Shown: positions 27,377-36,690 of the stretch, in pieces
How the letters are laid out: every line of letters starts with the position of its first letter
Position numbering within the stretch: position 1 is the stretch's first letter
Origin: Candidatus Saccharimonadota bacterium
GTDB lineage: Bacteria; Patescibacteriota; Saccharimonadia; Saccharimonadales; Saccharimonadaceae
Direction: 5' to 3'
NCBI GenBank assembly: GCA_027492255.1
Contig: JAPUFB010000005.1
Location: forward strand, 24,540 to 88,539
DNA: 64,000 nt
The notes under the pieces: generated by a model
What the model saw: only the letters and a program-made list of their open reading frames with translations
Told to the model about the DNA's origin: nothing
Databases searched by the model: none
Position numbers and translations under genes: made by a program

Positions 27377-28315
27377 TTATAGCTTGCCGTCGAGATATTC
27401 ACGGATTTTGAGTGCGGCTGTTGCGCCCTCACCAGTTGCACTTGCAATCTGAGCTGTCGCACCACTTCTAACATCACCGCTCGCAAAGATACCCCGGATG
27501 TTTGTCATAAGATTGATATCCGTCTTTACCATACCGATAGTATCGAGTTCGATCCCTGATTCTTTAAGAAATACTGTATTTGGCAATAAGCCAATAAACA
27601 CAAAGACGCCATCGCATTCAAGCGTCATACGTTTACCATCTTTTACGACGCGTATACTATCGACCGACTTTCCGTCATGAGCGATGATTTCTTCGGGAGT
27701 AGTATGCAAATGCACAGTAATTTTGCCGTCTTTTACGTACTCATCCAGTTCGTGCTGCAATATCTCACTGGCACGCAAGTCTGAACGTACAAGCAAATCA
27801 ATATGCGACGCAAAGCGCGTCAGGTAAATTGCTTCCTGTACCGCGGAATTGCCACCACCCACAACCACAAGTTTCTTCTCACGATAAAACGCTCCGTCAC
27901 ACGTCGCACAGTAGTGCACGCCGCGTCCATAGTATTCTTTCTCACCCGGTATACCAAGCTTACGGTAATCACTCCCTGTGGCGATGAGAATAGCCCGTAC
28001 ACGAAAAGTACCATCAGTTGTTTCGACAAGTTTTGTTTCGCCTTCATCAACTATCTTAAGTACTTCACCGTAGCGAATATCTGCACCGAAACGCTCAGCC
28101 TGAGCCTGCATTTCTTCGGCTAATTTCATTCCATCGACGCCCTTGGAAAATCCAGGGTAATTCTCGATATTATCAGTTGTTGCGGCGAGACCACCGACAA
28201 CCCCCTTTTCGATAAGTATAGTATCAATATCTTCGCGTGTTGTATAAACTGCGGCCGAAAGCGCACTCGGACCAGCACCAATCATAACGACGTCATGTTG
28301 TTCAATATCAGACAT
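27377..28315 (-). CDS. trxB: Thioredoxin-disulfide reductase
   Basis: 312 residues. FAD site VVMIGAGPSALSAAVYTTRE, redox centre HYCATCDGAFY (CxxC), NADPH site VVVGGGNSAVQEAIYLTR, and the C-terminal FASGDVRSGATAQIASATGEG are all present. It transfers electrons from NADPH to a small redox protein. The gene starts 5 bases after the stop of a glutaredoxin-like gene, so its partner is probably that protein, as in NrdH-TrxB pairs. Convergent with the glycerophosphodiesterase gene. Confidence 0.95.
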   Translation of the reverse strand: MSDIEQHDVVMIGAGPSALSAAVYTTREDIDTILIEKGVVGGLAATTDNIENYPGFSKGVDGMKLAEEMQAQAERFGADIRYGEVLKIVDEGETKLVETTDGTFRVRAILIATGSDYRKLGIPGEKEYYGRGVHYCATCDGAFYREKKLVVVGGGNSAVQEAIYLTRFASHIDLLVRSDLRASEILQHELDEYVKDGKITVHLHTTPEEIIAHDGKSVDSIRVVKDGKRMTLECDGVFVFIGLLPNTVFLKESGIELDTIGMVKTDINLMTNIRGIFASGDVRSGATAQIASATGEGATAALKIREYLDGKL

Positions 28316-28320
28316 CGTAA

Positions 28321-28569
28321 TTACGCTATCGCACTAGCTAATTTTGCTGGGTTCCAACCAATTGTCACATCTTCGCGTCCATCATCGTCACGGACAAGAA
28401 TAATTGGTACTGTCCGCGCGCCGCTTTTGGCAACAATTTCTTCAAGCATCTCGGGACGATCATCAAGGTTAATGACATCGTATGTTTTGTTTTTCATATC
28501 GAGATATTTCTTGACATTAGCACAGTACGCACAGGTAGTACGGGTATAAATAGTGATTGTTTTGGCCAT
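28321..28569 (-). CDS. Glutaredoxin/NrdH-like redox protein
   Basis: 82 residues with a thioredoxin fold. The redox motif is CAYC in YTRTTCAYCANVKKYLDMKN, followed by a TVPIILVRDDDG cis-Pro segment. The size fits NrdH or a small glutaredoxin, which are reduced by TrxB or glutathione. It is the first gene of a two-gene unit with trxB. GGAGG lies 5 bases before the ATG and TATACT (28612-28617) lies about 40 bases upstream, so this mRNA has a normal leader. Confidence 0.85.
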   Translation of the reverse strand: MAKTITIYTRTTCAYCANVKKYLDMKNKTYDVINLDDRPEMLEEIVAKSGARTVPIILVRDDDGREDVTIGWNPAKLASAIA

Positions 28570-28656
28570 AATTTCCTCCAGCGATTTTTATTGATTCATC
28601 TTATGTAATACAGTATATAGCGTAAGCGCCATGGGTCAATACGCTATATGTTGTAT

Positions 28657-29235
28657 TTATTGCGTAGCCGCTGTCGTATCAGCTTTTATCGAAACGAGCT
28701 GCACGATAAACATAAGCGGACCTGCAGGCTGACTGTTTGCGGCCGCATTTGGACCATACGCCATATCTGATGGAATAGTGAGTTTACGTACGCCACCCTC
28801 TTTCATTCCAACAAGCCCCTTAGACCATCCCTGAATCACACCCGAAAGACCAAATGTGAGCGGAGCAACTGTTCCATTTTGGTTAGAACTATCGAAGATC
28901 TGACCGTCAGCTGTCCAGCCGAAATAGTTTGCCTCAATGTTCGCGCCCTCAGCGACAACATTACCTGTTCCCTCGACGAGATCCTCGGTCTTTAGTTCGG
29001 TTACGCTTGCTGCATCAAAGCTCTGTGCGGCATATCCATCAAGTGGCTTCGATGATGCCTTGCGGGCCTTACGCATCTCTTCAACTTGTTTTGCATAATC
29101 AGTTTGTTGTTTTTGTGCAGCAGTTTGATCGTTATTATTCGCAAGAATCGCGATAAAATAGACGCCGATGCTTCCAATTGCCATTACTAACGTTATTACC
29201 CAGATTCCAATACGCTGCGATTTTGGTGTCGCCAC
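28657..29235 (-). CDS. FKBP-type peptidyl-prolyl isomerase, membrane anchored
   Basis: About 192 residues. One transmembrane helix (about 13-35) anchors the protein, then a linker, then an FKBP domain in the C-terminal 120 residues: IEANYFGWTADGQIFDSS, GVIQGWSKGLVGMKEGG and LTIPSDMAYGPNA. It should catalyse proline isomerisation outside the membrane and help fold exported proteins. The start is taken as GTG at 29235 because AGGAGGG (29245-29251) is correctly spaced ahead of it; the frame extends to 29289 but those residues overlap the -10 region. Confidence 0.85.
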   Translation of the reverse strand: MATPKSQRIGIWVITLVMAIGSIGVYFIAILANNNDQTAAQKQQTDYAKQVEEMRKARKASSKPLDGYAAQSFDAASVTELKTEDLVEGTGNVVAEGANIEANYFGWTADGQIFDSSNQNGTVAPLTFGLSGVIQGWSKGLVGMKEGGVRKLTIPSDMAYGPNAAANSQPAGPLMFIVQLVSIKADTTAATQ

Positions 29236-29301
29236 TGTAACTATCCCTCCTGTTATTTCTACTCGTCTTATTATACTCCAAAAAAGCACACGAACAGTCT
29301 A

Positions 29302-31083
29302 TTAACTAGCAATATCGTACTGTTCAAGGGCTTTCTTTGCCTTCTCCGTCGTGCCAAGCTGCAGGTCGAGAAGTTCCGAGTATATGCCGTCCGTCTTTGC
29401 AAGATCCGAAGGAGATCCGACTTCGTCGACCCGACCATTTTTAATCGTCACTATCTTGTCAACATGCGCTATCGTCGAAAGTCGATGCGCAATGATAATT
29501 GTCGTGCGGCCTTTCATAAGATAATCAAGTGCCTCTTGAACCTGTACTTCTGCTTTACTATCCAGGCTGCTCGTTGCTTCATCAAGAATTAAGATTGGCG
29601 CGTCTTTCAAGATAGCGCGTGCGATCGCAATCCGCTGCTTCTGACCGCCGCTCAATTTGAGGCCTCGTTCACCTATTTCACTCTCAAAGCCCTTATCGAA
29701 TTTCATAATAAAATCGTACGCATTGGCAGCTTTTGCGGCATTTTCAACATCTGTCATTGTGGCGTGGGGATTCGAATAGGCAATATTTTCATAAATCGTC
29801 CCACTAAAGAGTGCTGGATCCTGAAAAACTACCGCAATATGCTCTCGCAAGCTTACTTGACGGACCTGAGAAATATCGGTGCCATCAATGGTAATAGCTC
29901 CCTTCTGTACGTCGTACAGCCTCATAAGAAGACTTGTTATCGTTGTTTTACCTTGGCCGCTCTCTCCTACGAGTGCTGTTTTCTTGCCGGCATCGGCCGT
30001 GAAACTGATGTGATGGATGACATGATCGTCCTTGTTATAGCCAAAACTAACACCCTTAAATTCAACATTACCCTTCGGTACAGTCAGTGCAGCAGCGTGT
30101 GATTTATCTGCAACCGATGGTTTAAGACTCATGACATTAAAGAAGTCACGAGAACCTGCAATCGCCTTTTGTGTATTATCCACGAGGAAACTCATGCTGA
30201 AAATTGGCATACGCGATAGATTTACGAGCTGGACAAGCAAGACCATTTCACCAATCGTAAAGTGCCGCTGAACAGTCATTGCAAATAGGTAGGCAAACAT
30301 CGCAAAGAAGATACTGTTGAGCACGAGCCTGCGCAATACGTCCATATCATGCCAGTATCGAGACTGACGATGTGTAATATCAATGGTTGTCTGATAGTGT
30401 CGTTCAAAATGCCGATACTCAAGCTGCTCTTGGATAAAACTTTTAACTACTCGGATTTGTGCGATCACCTCTGCGAATCGTCCGCTCGCAATATCAGTTT
30501 CAAGATTTTTTTCATTTTGCCAGTTCTGCCATTTTTTGCTCGTTAGCGCTGTTAACCACATAAACAACGGATACACAACAATAAGTAGTACCGCAAGTTC
30601 CCAGCTATAGATACCTACAACTACTATCACCATAACAACTGTTAATAACATCTGAAAGAAGTTATTAGCGAACATATTGATAAAGTTTGTTACTTCAAAT
30701 ATCGTTCGGTTGAGCCGGTTAATAATCGTTCCTGTTAACTCTTGATCATAGTAACTTTGCGGTAACTTCAAAAGATGTTCATAATACCGCTCACTCAACT
30801 GTTTCTTCAGTTTTGCAGACATGATGTCGCCAAGATACCCGCCAACATTTGTAAATAATGTATTGAGAACGTCGACAAAGAGTATCGCGACAGCTACCCA
30901 AACTACCGGCATGATATCTGGCTGAGGCACTTGTAGCGCAGCTACCATGAGATCTGTCGCTTCTTTAATCAAGAATGGAGTTGCGAGTGCTGTTAGGCTC
31001 ATAAAAATTGAAAACAAAATAATTCCTGTGTAGTACGGCCACAGGTTACGTGCGTATCCCAATACCTTCAGAAGCAGTTTCAT
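29302..31083 (-). CDS. ABC exporter, fused membrane and ATPase domains
   Basis: 593 residues: a six-helix type IV exporter membrane domain (about 1-320) and an ATPase domain with Walker A ALVGESGQGKTTI, signature LSGGQKQRIAIARAIL, Walker B ILILDEATSSLD and switch His IIAHRLST. Half-transporter that must dimerise. Substrate (lipid, peptide or drug) cannot be deduced. There is no neighbouring partner gene, so it is likely a homodimer. CATAAT 8 bases before the ATG gives a leaderless start, divergent from the branching enzyme gene. Confidence 0.93.
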   Translation of the reverse strand: MKLLLKVLGYARNLWPYYTGIILFSIFMSLTALATPFLIKEATDLMVAALQVPQPDIMPVVWVAVAILFVDVLNTLFTNVGGYLGDIMSAKLKKQLSERYYEHLLKLPQSYYDQELTGTIINRLNRTIFEVTNFINMFANNFFQMLLTVVMVIVVVGIYSWELAVLLIVVYPLFMWLTALTSKKWQNWQNEKNLETDIASGRFAEVIAQIRVVKSFIQEQLEYRHFERHYQTTIDITHRQSRYWHDMDVLRRLVLNSIFFAMFAYLFAMTVQRHFTIGEMVLLVQLVNLSRMPIFSMSFLVDNTQKAIAGSRDFFNVMSLKPSVADKSHAAALTVPKGNVEFKGVSFGYNKDDHVIHHISFTADAGKKTALVGESGQGKTTITSLLMRLYDVQKGAITIDGTDISQVRQVSLREHIAVVFQDPALFSGTIYENIAYSNPHATMTDVENAAKAANAYDFIMKFDKGFESEIGERGLKLSGGQKQRIAIARAILKDAPILILDEATSSLDSKAEVQVQEALDYLMKGRTTIIIAHRLSTIAHVDKIVTIKNGRVDEVGSPSDLAKTDGIYSELLDLQLGTTEKAKKALEQYDIAS

Positions 31084-31091
31084 TGCAATCT

Positions 31092-31097
31092 ATTATG
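31092..31097 (-). promoter_or_regulatory. Leaderless -10 of the ABC exporter gene
   Basis: CATAAT on the minus strand, 8 bases before the ATG at 31083. Confidence 0.45.
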
Positions 31098-31146
31098 ACA
31101 CCCCTATCGCAAAAACACGAGAAGTTTTAATGTTAAGATAGAAGTG

Positions 31147-33126
31147 ATGAAAAAACCGAAAACCATCGTTGATTTTGACCCATGGCTTGAACCATATAGT
31201 AGCGTCTTACACGAACGACAGGTATATATAGAAAGTAAAACAGCCGTTATTCTCGGGAAAAAAACACTCGATGAAGTAACGCGGGGTTATGAATATTTTG
31301 GACTCCATAAGACAAAAGCTGCTTGGATTATTCGTGAATGGGCTCCTCATGCCGAACACATATTTCTCGTAGGTGAGGCAAACGAATGGCAGGATAGCGC
31401 TACATACGCATTGAAGAAAATGTCTGATGGCATATGGGAGTTAACGCTTCCACTCCCCGCCTTAGCGCATGGACAGCGCTATAAACTACATGTCATTTGG
31501 TCCGACGGTGACGGCTATCGTATCCCATCCTATGCGACATATGTCGTGCAAAATACAAACACGAAAGTCTTTGATGCGATTGTCTGGGCACCGAAGCCTT
31601 TTTCGTGGACTGACCAGAATTTCAAACCAAGTACTGATCTTCCACTTATTTATGAGGCGCATATCGGTATGAGTGACGAAAAGCCTCGTGTTTCGCTCTA
31701 TGCAGAATTTACAAAAAATGTCCTACCCCGCATCGTAAAAGATGGCTATAACACTGTTCAGCTCATGGCAATCCAAGAACATCCATACTATGGAAGCTTT
31801 GGATACCATGTTTCTAATTTCTTTGCCGCCAGTTCGCGTTTTGGGTCACCGGAGGAGTTAAAAAAGCTTATCGACACCGCGCACTCTCTCGGCCTTCGCG
31901 TTATTCTTGACCTCATACATTCGCACGCTGTAAAAAACGAGGAAGAGGGCTTGAGTCGTTTTGACGGCACGACAACACAATACTTTCACGCCGGAGCACG
32001 GGGCGACCATGCCGCCTGGGATTCACGTGTCTTTAATTACGGTAATCCAGCCGTACAACACTTCTTGCTATCGAATTGCCGCTTTTGGCTAGAAGAATAT
32101 CATTTTGACGGTTTCCGTTTCGATGGTGTCACAAGTATGCTCTATACCGATCATGCGCTTGAAAAAACTTTTGGCAGTTACGACGATTACATGAAGGATG
32201 ACGTCGACCTGGATGCGCTTACCTATCTCTCACTCGCTAATCGTGTAACACATACAATAAATCCGAATGCCCTGACTTTTGCCGAAGATATGAGTGGTTA
32301 TCCAGGACTCGCGGGTCCACTCGAGTATGGAGGGCTCGGATTTGATTATCGCCTTAGCATGGGTGTCCCGGACATCTGGATCAAAATGATTAAAGAAAAG
32401 CGCGATGAAGACTGGCCGCTTGGTAGTCTTTTTCACGAATTAACGACCCATCGGCCTGAAGAGAAGATTGTTAGTTACGCCGAAAGTCATGATCAAGCGC
32501 TTGTCGGTGACCAGACGCTCATCTTCCGGCTCATCGGCAAAGACATATATGATCATATGCTCATAGGTGATGATAATCTGCTTGTCGAACGTGGTGTCGC
32601 ACTTCATAAGCTCATCAGACTTCTAACAGCTGCAACCAATGGTGGCGCGTATCTTACGTTTATGGGTAATGAATTTGGTCACCCGGAGTGGATTGATTTT
32701 CCGCGCGAGGGCAATGACTGGTCATACCTCTACGCCCGTCGTCAATGGTCTCTCGCAGATGATCCTACATTAAAATACCATTTCCTAGGCGCCTTTGATC
32801 AAGCAATGATATATACCGTGAAAAGTGTGCTACGTACAGAGTTTTCACATATTTTCGTCAATGAAATCGATCATGTACTGAGTTTCATGCGTGGTGACTA
32901 TCTCTTTGTTTTCAATTTTGCTCCGGCTCAGTCGTGGGTTAATTACCCTATTCCTGCTCAACCCGGATCCTACACGATTCAGCTCAGCTCAGACGACGCA
33001 CAGTTCGGCGGTCAATCACGCATCGATACGTCGCTTGAATATCTCACCGCCACTCAGCCAGACGGTGAGCGCGTGAAACTATACCTCCCCGCAAGAACAG
33101 CCGTAGTACTCAAACACACTCGTTAG
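31147..33126 (+). CDS. glgB: 1,4-alpha-glucan branching enzyme family (GH13) protein
   Basis: 659 residues. An N-terminal CBM48-like domain (AAWIIREWAPHAEHIFLVGE) is followed by a GH13 barrel: GLRVILDLIHSHAV, nucleophile Asp in FDGFRFDGVTSM, acid/base Glu in LTFAEDMSGYPG and the His-Asp in YAESHDQAL. The all-beta C-terminal domain is short. It forms alpha-1,6 branches in glycogen-like glucan. No glycogen synthase or phosphorylase is in the window. TAAGAT ends 7 bases before the ATG; a GTG at 31144 is in frame but less likely. Confidence 0.9.
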   Translation: MKKPKTIVDFDPWLEPYSSVLHERQVYIESKTAVILGKKTLDEVTRGYEYFGLHKTKAAWIIREWAPHAEHIFLVGEANEWQDSATYALKKMSDGIWELTLPLPALAHGQRYKLHVIWSDGDGYRIPSYATYVVQNTNTKVFDAIVWAPKPFSWTDQNFKPSTDLPLIYEAHIGMSDEKPRVSLYAEFTKNVLPRIVKDGYNTVQLMAIQEHPYYGSFGYHVSNFFAASSRFGSPEELKKLIDTAHSLGLRVILDLIHSHAVKNEEEGLSRFDGTTTQYFHAGARGDHAAWDSRVFNYGNPAVQHFLLSNCRFWLEEYHFDGFRFDGVTSMLYTDHALEKTFGSYDDYMKDDVDLDALTYLSLANRVTHTINPNALTFAEDMSGYPGLAGPLEYGGLGFDYRLSMGVPDIWIKMIKEKRDEDWPLGSLFHELTTHRPEEKIVSYAESHDQALVGDQTLIFRLIGKDIYDHMLIGDDNLLVERGVALHKLIRLLTAATNGGAYLTFMGNEFGHPEWIDFPREGNDWSYLYARRQWSLADDPTLKYHFLGAFDQAMIYTVKSVLRTEFSHIFVNEIDHVLSFMRGDYLFVFNFAPAQSWVNYPIPAQPGSYTIQLSSDDAQFGGQSRIDTSLEYLTATQPDGERVKLYLPARTAVVLKHTR

Positions 33127-33130
33127 CTAT

Positions 33131-33838
33131 CTATGTAAGGGGGAGCCGTATCCTTTTTGGAGTATCATGAGTTTTCTCTACTCTCATAACCTTCCGAATG
33201 CTCGTAGGATTGTCACCCAGATAGGCATCAACACCCTGATCAACAAGCGCTGCAACACATAAATCAGGGGATACAAGATCTGCTCCTTCTAAAAGCCCTG
33301 GTAACTGGGTAAGTAGTATTGCTCCTTCATTCATCATCGTGAGCATAGCATTAAAGGCTACCTCATAGTACGATGCATCTTTGGGAAGAAGATTGAGTCC
33401 ACCCCAACCTCGCTGAAGAATAATATCTGCCTTATTATCACCGAGTTCACGAAGTAGTGTGTGGTACGTTCCAGGCCTACCGAGATCGGCTACAACATGG
33501 CGTATACCTCTCTTACTGTCGTTTTGTTGTGTTCTTTGGCGTCGCTGTTCCGACAATGAAACCGACAGGCCTTGTAGCTCTATTCCTGGAGCAACTGCAA
33601 GTGAACGAATCGCCGCTGGTGTTGCCAAGAAGTCTATGGCATAGAGAGGCCTACCAAGTTCTTTATATCTTCTTCTCGCTAACGAGGTGATAGTTTCTCC
33701 TTTAAGTACGCTTCTAAACGAGGCGTCGTAATGAGTAACACTTGAATCCATGATCACCCAAGAGTCGTTTTTTGTTCCCATAATTCCAGCAACATACTTA
33801 TCTCGCTGGGTAGTATTATTGTCTATTTCGGCTGTCAT
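33131..33838 (-). CDS. Hypothetical protein with a degenerate SAM-methyltransferase-like core
   Basis: 235 residues. The middle of the protein has the strand-helix rhythm of a class I methyltransferase: PLYAIDFLATPAAIRSL (motif I position, but without the Gly-rich loop), LQGLSVSLSEQRR, RHVVADLGRPGTY, KADIILQRGWGG and EGAILLTQLPGLL. The missing Gly-x-Gly makes SAM binding doubtful. It starts 8 bases after the stop of the ATP-grasp-like gene upstream, so the two probably work together. Convergent with glgB, with 4 bases between the stops. The family is otherwise unrecognised. Confidence 0.65.
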   Translation of the reverse strand: MTAEIDNNTTQRDKYVAGIMGTKNDSWVIMDSSVTHYDASFRSVLKGETITSLARRRYKELGRPLYAIDFLATPAAIRSLAVAPGIELQGLSVSLSEQRRQRTQQNDSKRGIRHVVADLGRPGTYHTLLRELGDNKADIILQRGWGGLNLLPKDASYYEVAFNAMLTMMNEGAILLTQLPGLLEGADLVSPDLCVAALVDQGVDAYLGDNPTSIRKVMRVEKTHDTPKRIRLPLT

Positions 33839-33846
33839 ATCGTCAA

Positions 33847-35223
33847 TTATTCCTGCTTAATGATTGGCTGTATACTATCTGGATTTAAGCGCACAAAACC
33901 GATTCTTCCATCAGATGCTGTATCTATCGCCAATCGCGCCATGCGCCTGTCGTGAGAGACGGCTCTGTATATCTCCTCTTTCATCTCATCTGTGACCCCT
34001 AGTTTTTTAGCCCAATCACGACCAATATCTAGTGCGCCAACCGGCTTAAACCATCTGCTTCGTAGCTGATGTGAGCCATCCGCTAATTGGTGATAGAGGC
34101 GCTTTGCTCCTGATGTACCAAAAAATGCCGCTCTCCGGGGATTCAATACCTCACTGAGGCCTATATCGTAATGTAGATCGAACGATGCGTCCTCTGGATC
34201 TTTAGGGCTATATTCTTCAAACTCTGGATACCAAATTCCTGTCCGTAGCGTTACGAATGAACCCAGAGCTCCACGTACCGCATCGGCTTGCACCCACCCC
34301 TCTTGTTCTGGGTAATCGCTTGGCACGAGTTTTTCTTTTGTAGGTCGCATTGGACGAGCTTGATGGTACTGCAAAAACCAGACGCCGCCATCATCATCAA
34401 CTTGCATCTCCATAATCGGACATTCCGTTGCAGAAAATCGGGGTAATGAGCGAACTTTCTCATATGTCGTAACGAGTTCGGCAATTGTCTCCTTGTCCAT
34501 TGTGGCAGTCAGAGAATCTGTTGCCTGATCTGTCTGACTAAATACTGCGCCGCTTTCATCTACTGCAGCTCCCACGGCTCTCGCCCGACCATATGCGGTG
34601 ATATGATAGCGCCCAAATACGGCATCATCGGCAACGACCGCTATATTCCTGCCGGGTATATGTTGCCAAAATGAAAATGACAATGTTTTGTAGAACTCTG
34701 CGGCATCTTGTTCAGTAAGTTGCAAATATCGTTTCATTGGCCGCCAATCAAGACAATCTTGCTTTGCAATCTGTAGAACTTCCTCTTCTGTGCGCCCATC
34801 TTTGATTGCTTTTGTGACTTCATCGTATTCATCGTCTACTAATTCGGCGTCAACGCCATAGCTCTTTAGTAACCCGCTAAATTGACTAAATTCCTGTGGA
34901 CTCTCACTCCTTATGACTATTCTTCCTCCTTGGGATACTAAACGTAAAGCCTCCTCAAGCGTTTCGAATCTTCGAGGAACTTTAATTCCGGCAGATTCGA
35001 CATACTCACCAATCTCTCGTTTTGGCTGCAGACACCCCTCCCAGTCAAAGGGCTGTGGTCGGACAAAACGATGACCTAACTCTCGTAAACCTGATAGGTC
35101 ATCCGAAAATGGTGCGCCAAGTATTTGATCACGAATATCTAATGGAACACCGCCTGCCATGTATTCGATGGCCTCAAGTGCGGATAGGTTGAGTGGACGA
35201 TTTGGATAGTCAAATTGTTTCAT
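33847..35223 (-). CDS. Orphan PEP-synthase-like ATP-grasp (PPDK N-domain-like) protein
   Basis: 458 residues. Two stretches resemble the ATP-grasp domain of PEP synthase/pyruvate-phosphate dikinase: GGRIVIRSESPQEFSQFSGL (the R-S-S-x-x-E-D-x-x-x-x-S-F-A-G region) and GGVWFLQYHQARPMRP (the I-x-Q-x-R-P end of the domain). The swivelling phospho-His domain and the PEP-binding domain are absent, so it cannot be a complete dikinase. It may phosphorylate or otherwise activate an unknown substrate with ATP. Paired with the methyltransferase-like gene downstream. Assignment is tentative. Confidence 0.55.
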   Translation of the reverse strand: MKQFDYPNRPLNLSALEAIEYMAGGVPLDIRDQILGAPFSDDLSGLRELGHRFVRPQPFDWEGCLQPKREIGEYVESAGIKVPRRFETLEEALRLVSQGGRIVIRSESPQEFSQFSGLLKSYGVDAELVDDEYDEVTKAIKDGRTEEEVLQIAKQDCLDWRPMKRYLQLTEQDAAEFYKTLSFSFWQHIPGRNIAVVADDAVFGRYHITAYGRARAVGAAVDESGAVFSQTDQATDSLTATMDKETIAELVTTYEKVRSLPRFSATECPIMEMQVDDDGGVWFLQYHQARPMRPTKEKLVPSDYPEQEGWVQADAVRGALGSFVTLRTGIWYPEFEEYSPKDPEDASFDLHYDIGLSEVLNPRRAAFFGTSGAKRLYHQLADGSHQLRSRWFKPVGALDIGRDWAKKLGVTDEMKEEIYRAVSHDRRMARLAIDTASDGRIGFVRLNPDSIQPIIKQE

Positions 35224-35284
35224 TATTTACACAATAACCTGGAATATTTTCGCAAATTATATCATTATTTTACATATATATCAA

Positions 35285-35321
35285 TTATCGGAGAGTGAAG
35301 TATCCTCTCACTCTCCGATAA
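35285..35321 (-). terminator. Perfect 14-bp hairpin after the cupin gene
   Basis: 35285-35298 pairs with 35308-35321 around a 9-base loop. It lies 26 bases beyond the cupin stop and has no T-run on the minus strand. Confidence 0.65.
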
Positions 35322-35346
35322 CATAACTCTCAACTACACTTGGTGG

Positions 35347-35745
35347 CTACTCAGTCGTCACGCCGTCAAATTCTGGTGCGTCTGCACTGGCGTCTGCTTT
35401 TGTCTTCCGTACAATACCATCTTTGTGATGAGGCGGGCTGTAGAGCGTATAAAGCTTCAGCTCATGTTCGGAGGAGGTATTTATAACATTATGTTCAGCT
35501 CCGGCTGGGACAATTACTGCACTCCCATTGCTCACAGAATAGTCATTTCCATCAATAACCACTTTTCCTTCACCTGACTCAAAACGGAAAAACTGATCAT
35601 TGCTATGATGTGTTTCCATGCCAATTTCTTCACTTGGCGACAGCGACATAAGTACTAATTGTGTATGCTTTCCGGTATATAAAACAGTTCTAAATGTGTC
35701 GTTCGTAACTGCTTGATCTTCAATATTTCCGTGCCAACCCTTCAT
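35347..35745 (-). CDS. Cupin-domain protein
   Basis: 132 residues, single conserved beta-barrel. Cupin motif 1 is EEIGMETHHSNDQFFRFESG (His-His and Glu for a metal) and motif 2 is AVIVPAGAEHNVINTS with its His. The C-terminal 25 residues are polar and low in complexity. Close relatives include small cupins of unknown function and isomerases; a precise role cannot be given. AAAGGAAA precedes the ATG and TATACT (35776-35781) lies about 30 bases upstream. The gene is isolated between convergent hairpins and the YihY gene. Confidence 0.85.
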   Translation of the reverse strand: MKGWHGNIEDQAVTNDTFRTVLYTGKHTQLVLMSLSPSEEIGMETHHSNDQFFRFESGEGKVVIDGNDYSVSNGSAVIVPAGAEHNVINTSSEHELKLYTLYSPPHHKDGIVRKTKADASADAPEFDGVTTE

Positions 35746-35803
35746 ACTATTTCCTTTCTTATTCGTTTCATTGTTAGTATATATAATACTCCGTTAGTAG
35801 AGA

Positions 35804-36667
35804 TTACCTCTCCATGCGCCCATTCACTTCTGCTCCCAAAAGGATCATGAAGCTCGATAGATTAAACCAAAGCATGAGACCAATCAAGCCCGCAAACAGG
35901 CTATAGGAATTTTCAAAGTTCGCAAAACCCTGCAGATAGACGAAAAATAGTGCGGTCGCAAGCATCCAAAGACCGGTCGCTATGAGCGAGCCGTAACTGA
36001 GCCATTGCCACTTCTTTGGTCGCTCACGATTTGGCCCAAAACGATACAATACCGCTAGACCGAAAAGTGCGACGAAACACAAAATAACCCAACGAAGCAC
36101 AGAGAATACATCACTAACAAACGGTGCGAAACCAATTTTCTGCAAAAAGGTGCCGCCCGAAAATAGTAGTGGTGCTATCACAAATGTCGCCGCGATCAAG
36201 CCAGCTGTCATGCCGATACTAAGTAGTTTTTGCTTCACGAAGTGGCGAGTTTCCTTCACGCCATACGCCACATTGAGTCCGCTCATAAAACTAGACGTCG
36301 CAGCCGAGATACTCCATAGCGCCAGGGCAAGTCCCAACACAACGATAAACAAATTACTCGCATGATGGCCGGAAACATTCTGAAGCTGTATCGTGAGGAG
36401 GCTTGCGATATCTTGAGGGACAAACTGCGATATTGAACTAATGACATTACTCACGGTATCTGGACGGGACAGTAATCCAGCTATTGCAACCGTTGCGGCC
36501 ATAAGTGGGAAAAATGCCAGTACAGCAAAGTACGCAATTCCAGCGGCAATCAACGACAAATTCTTATCGCCAAGCGAATTCACTGTTTCAAGAATCGCAT
36601 TCTTCCAACTGTGCCACGTAGATTTCCGTAACCCTGACGCGTTGCGCGATGTATGTGGTTTAACCAT
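35804..36667 (-). CDS. YihY/BrkB-family inner membrane protein
   Basis: About 287 residues with six transmembrane segments. Family features are the N-terminal DKNLSLIAAGIAYFAVLAFFPL, the Gly-rich FMSGLNVAYGVKETRHFVKQ loop and the final MLWFNLSSFMILLGAEVN. These proteins were long annotated as ribonuclease BN in error; a transport or lipid-related role is suspected. The start at 36667 is preferred because TACACT (36677-36682) lies 9 bases upstream and because the longer frame to 36736 would overlap the neighbouring acetyltransferase gene. Confidence 0.88.
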   Translation of the reverse strand: MVKPHTSRNASGLRKSTWHSWKNAILETVNSLGDKNLSLIAAGIAYFAVLAFFPLMAATVAIAGLLSRPDTVSNVISSISQFVPQDIASLLTIQLQNVSGHHASNLFIVVLGLALALWSISAATSSFMSGLNVAYGVKETRHFVKQKLLSIGMTAGLIAATFVIAPLLFSGGTFLQKIGFAPFVSDVFSVLRWVILCFVALFGLAVLYRFGPNRERPKKWQWLSYGSLIATGLWMLATALFFVYLQGFANFENSYSLFAGLIGLMLWFNLSSFMILLGAEVNGRMER

Positions 36668-36690
36668 ATACACTTTAGTGTAGCGTTGTT

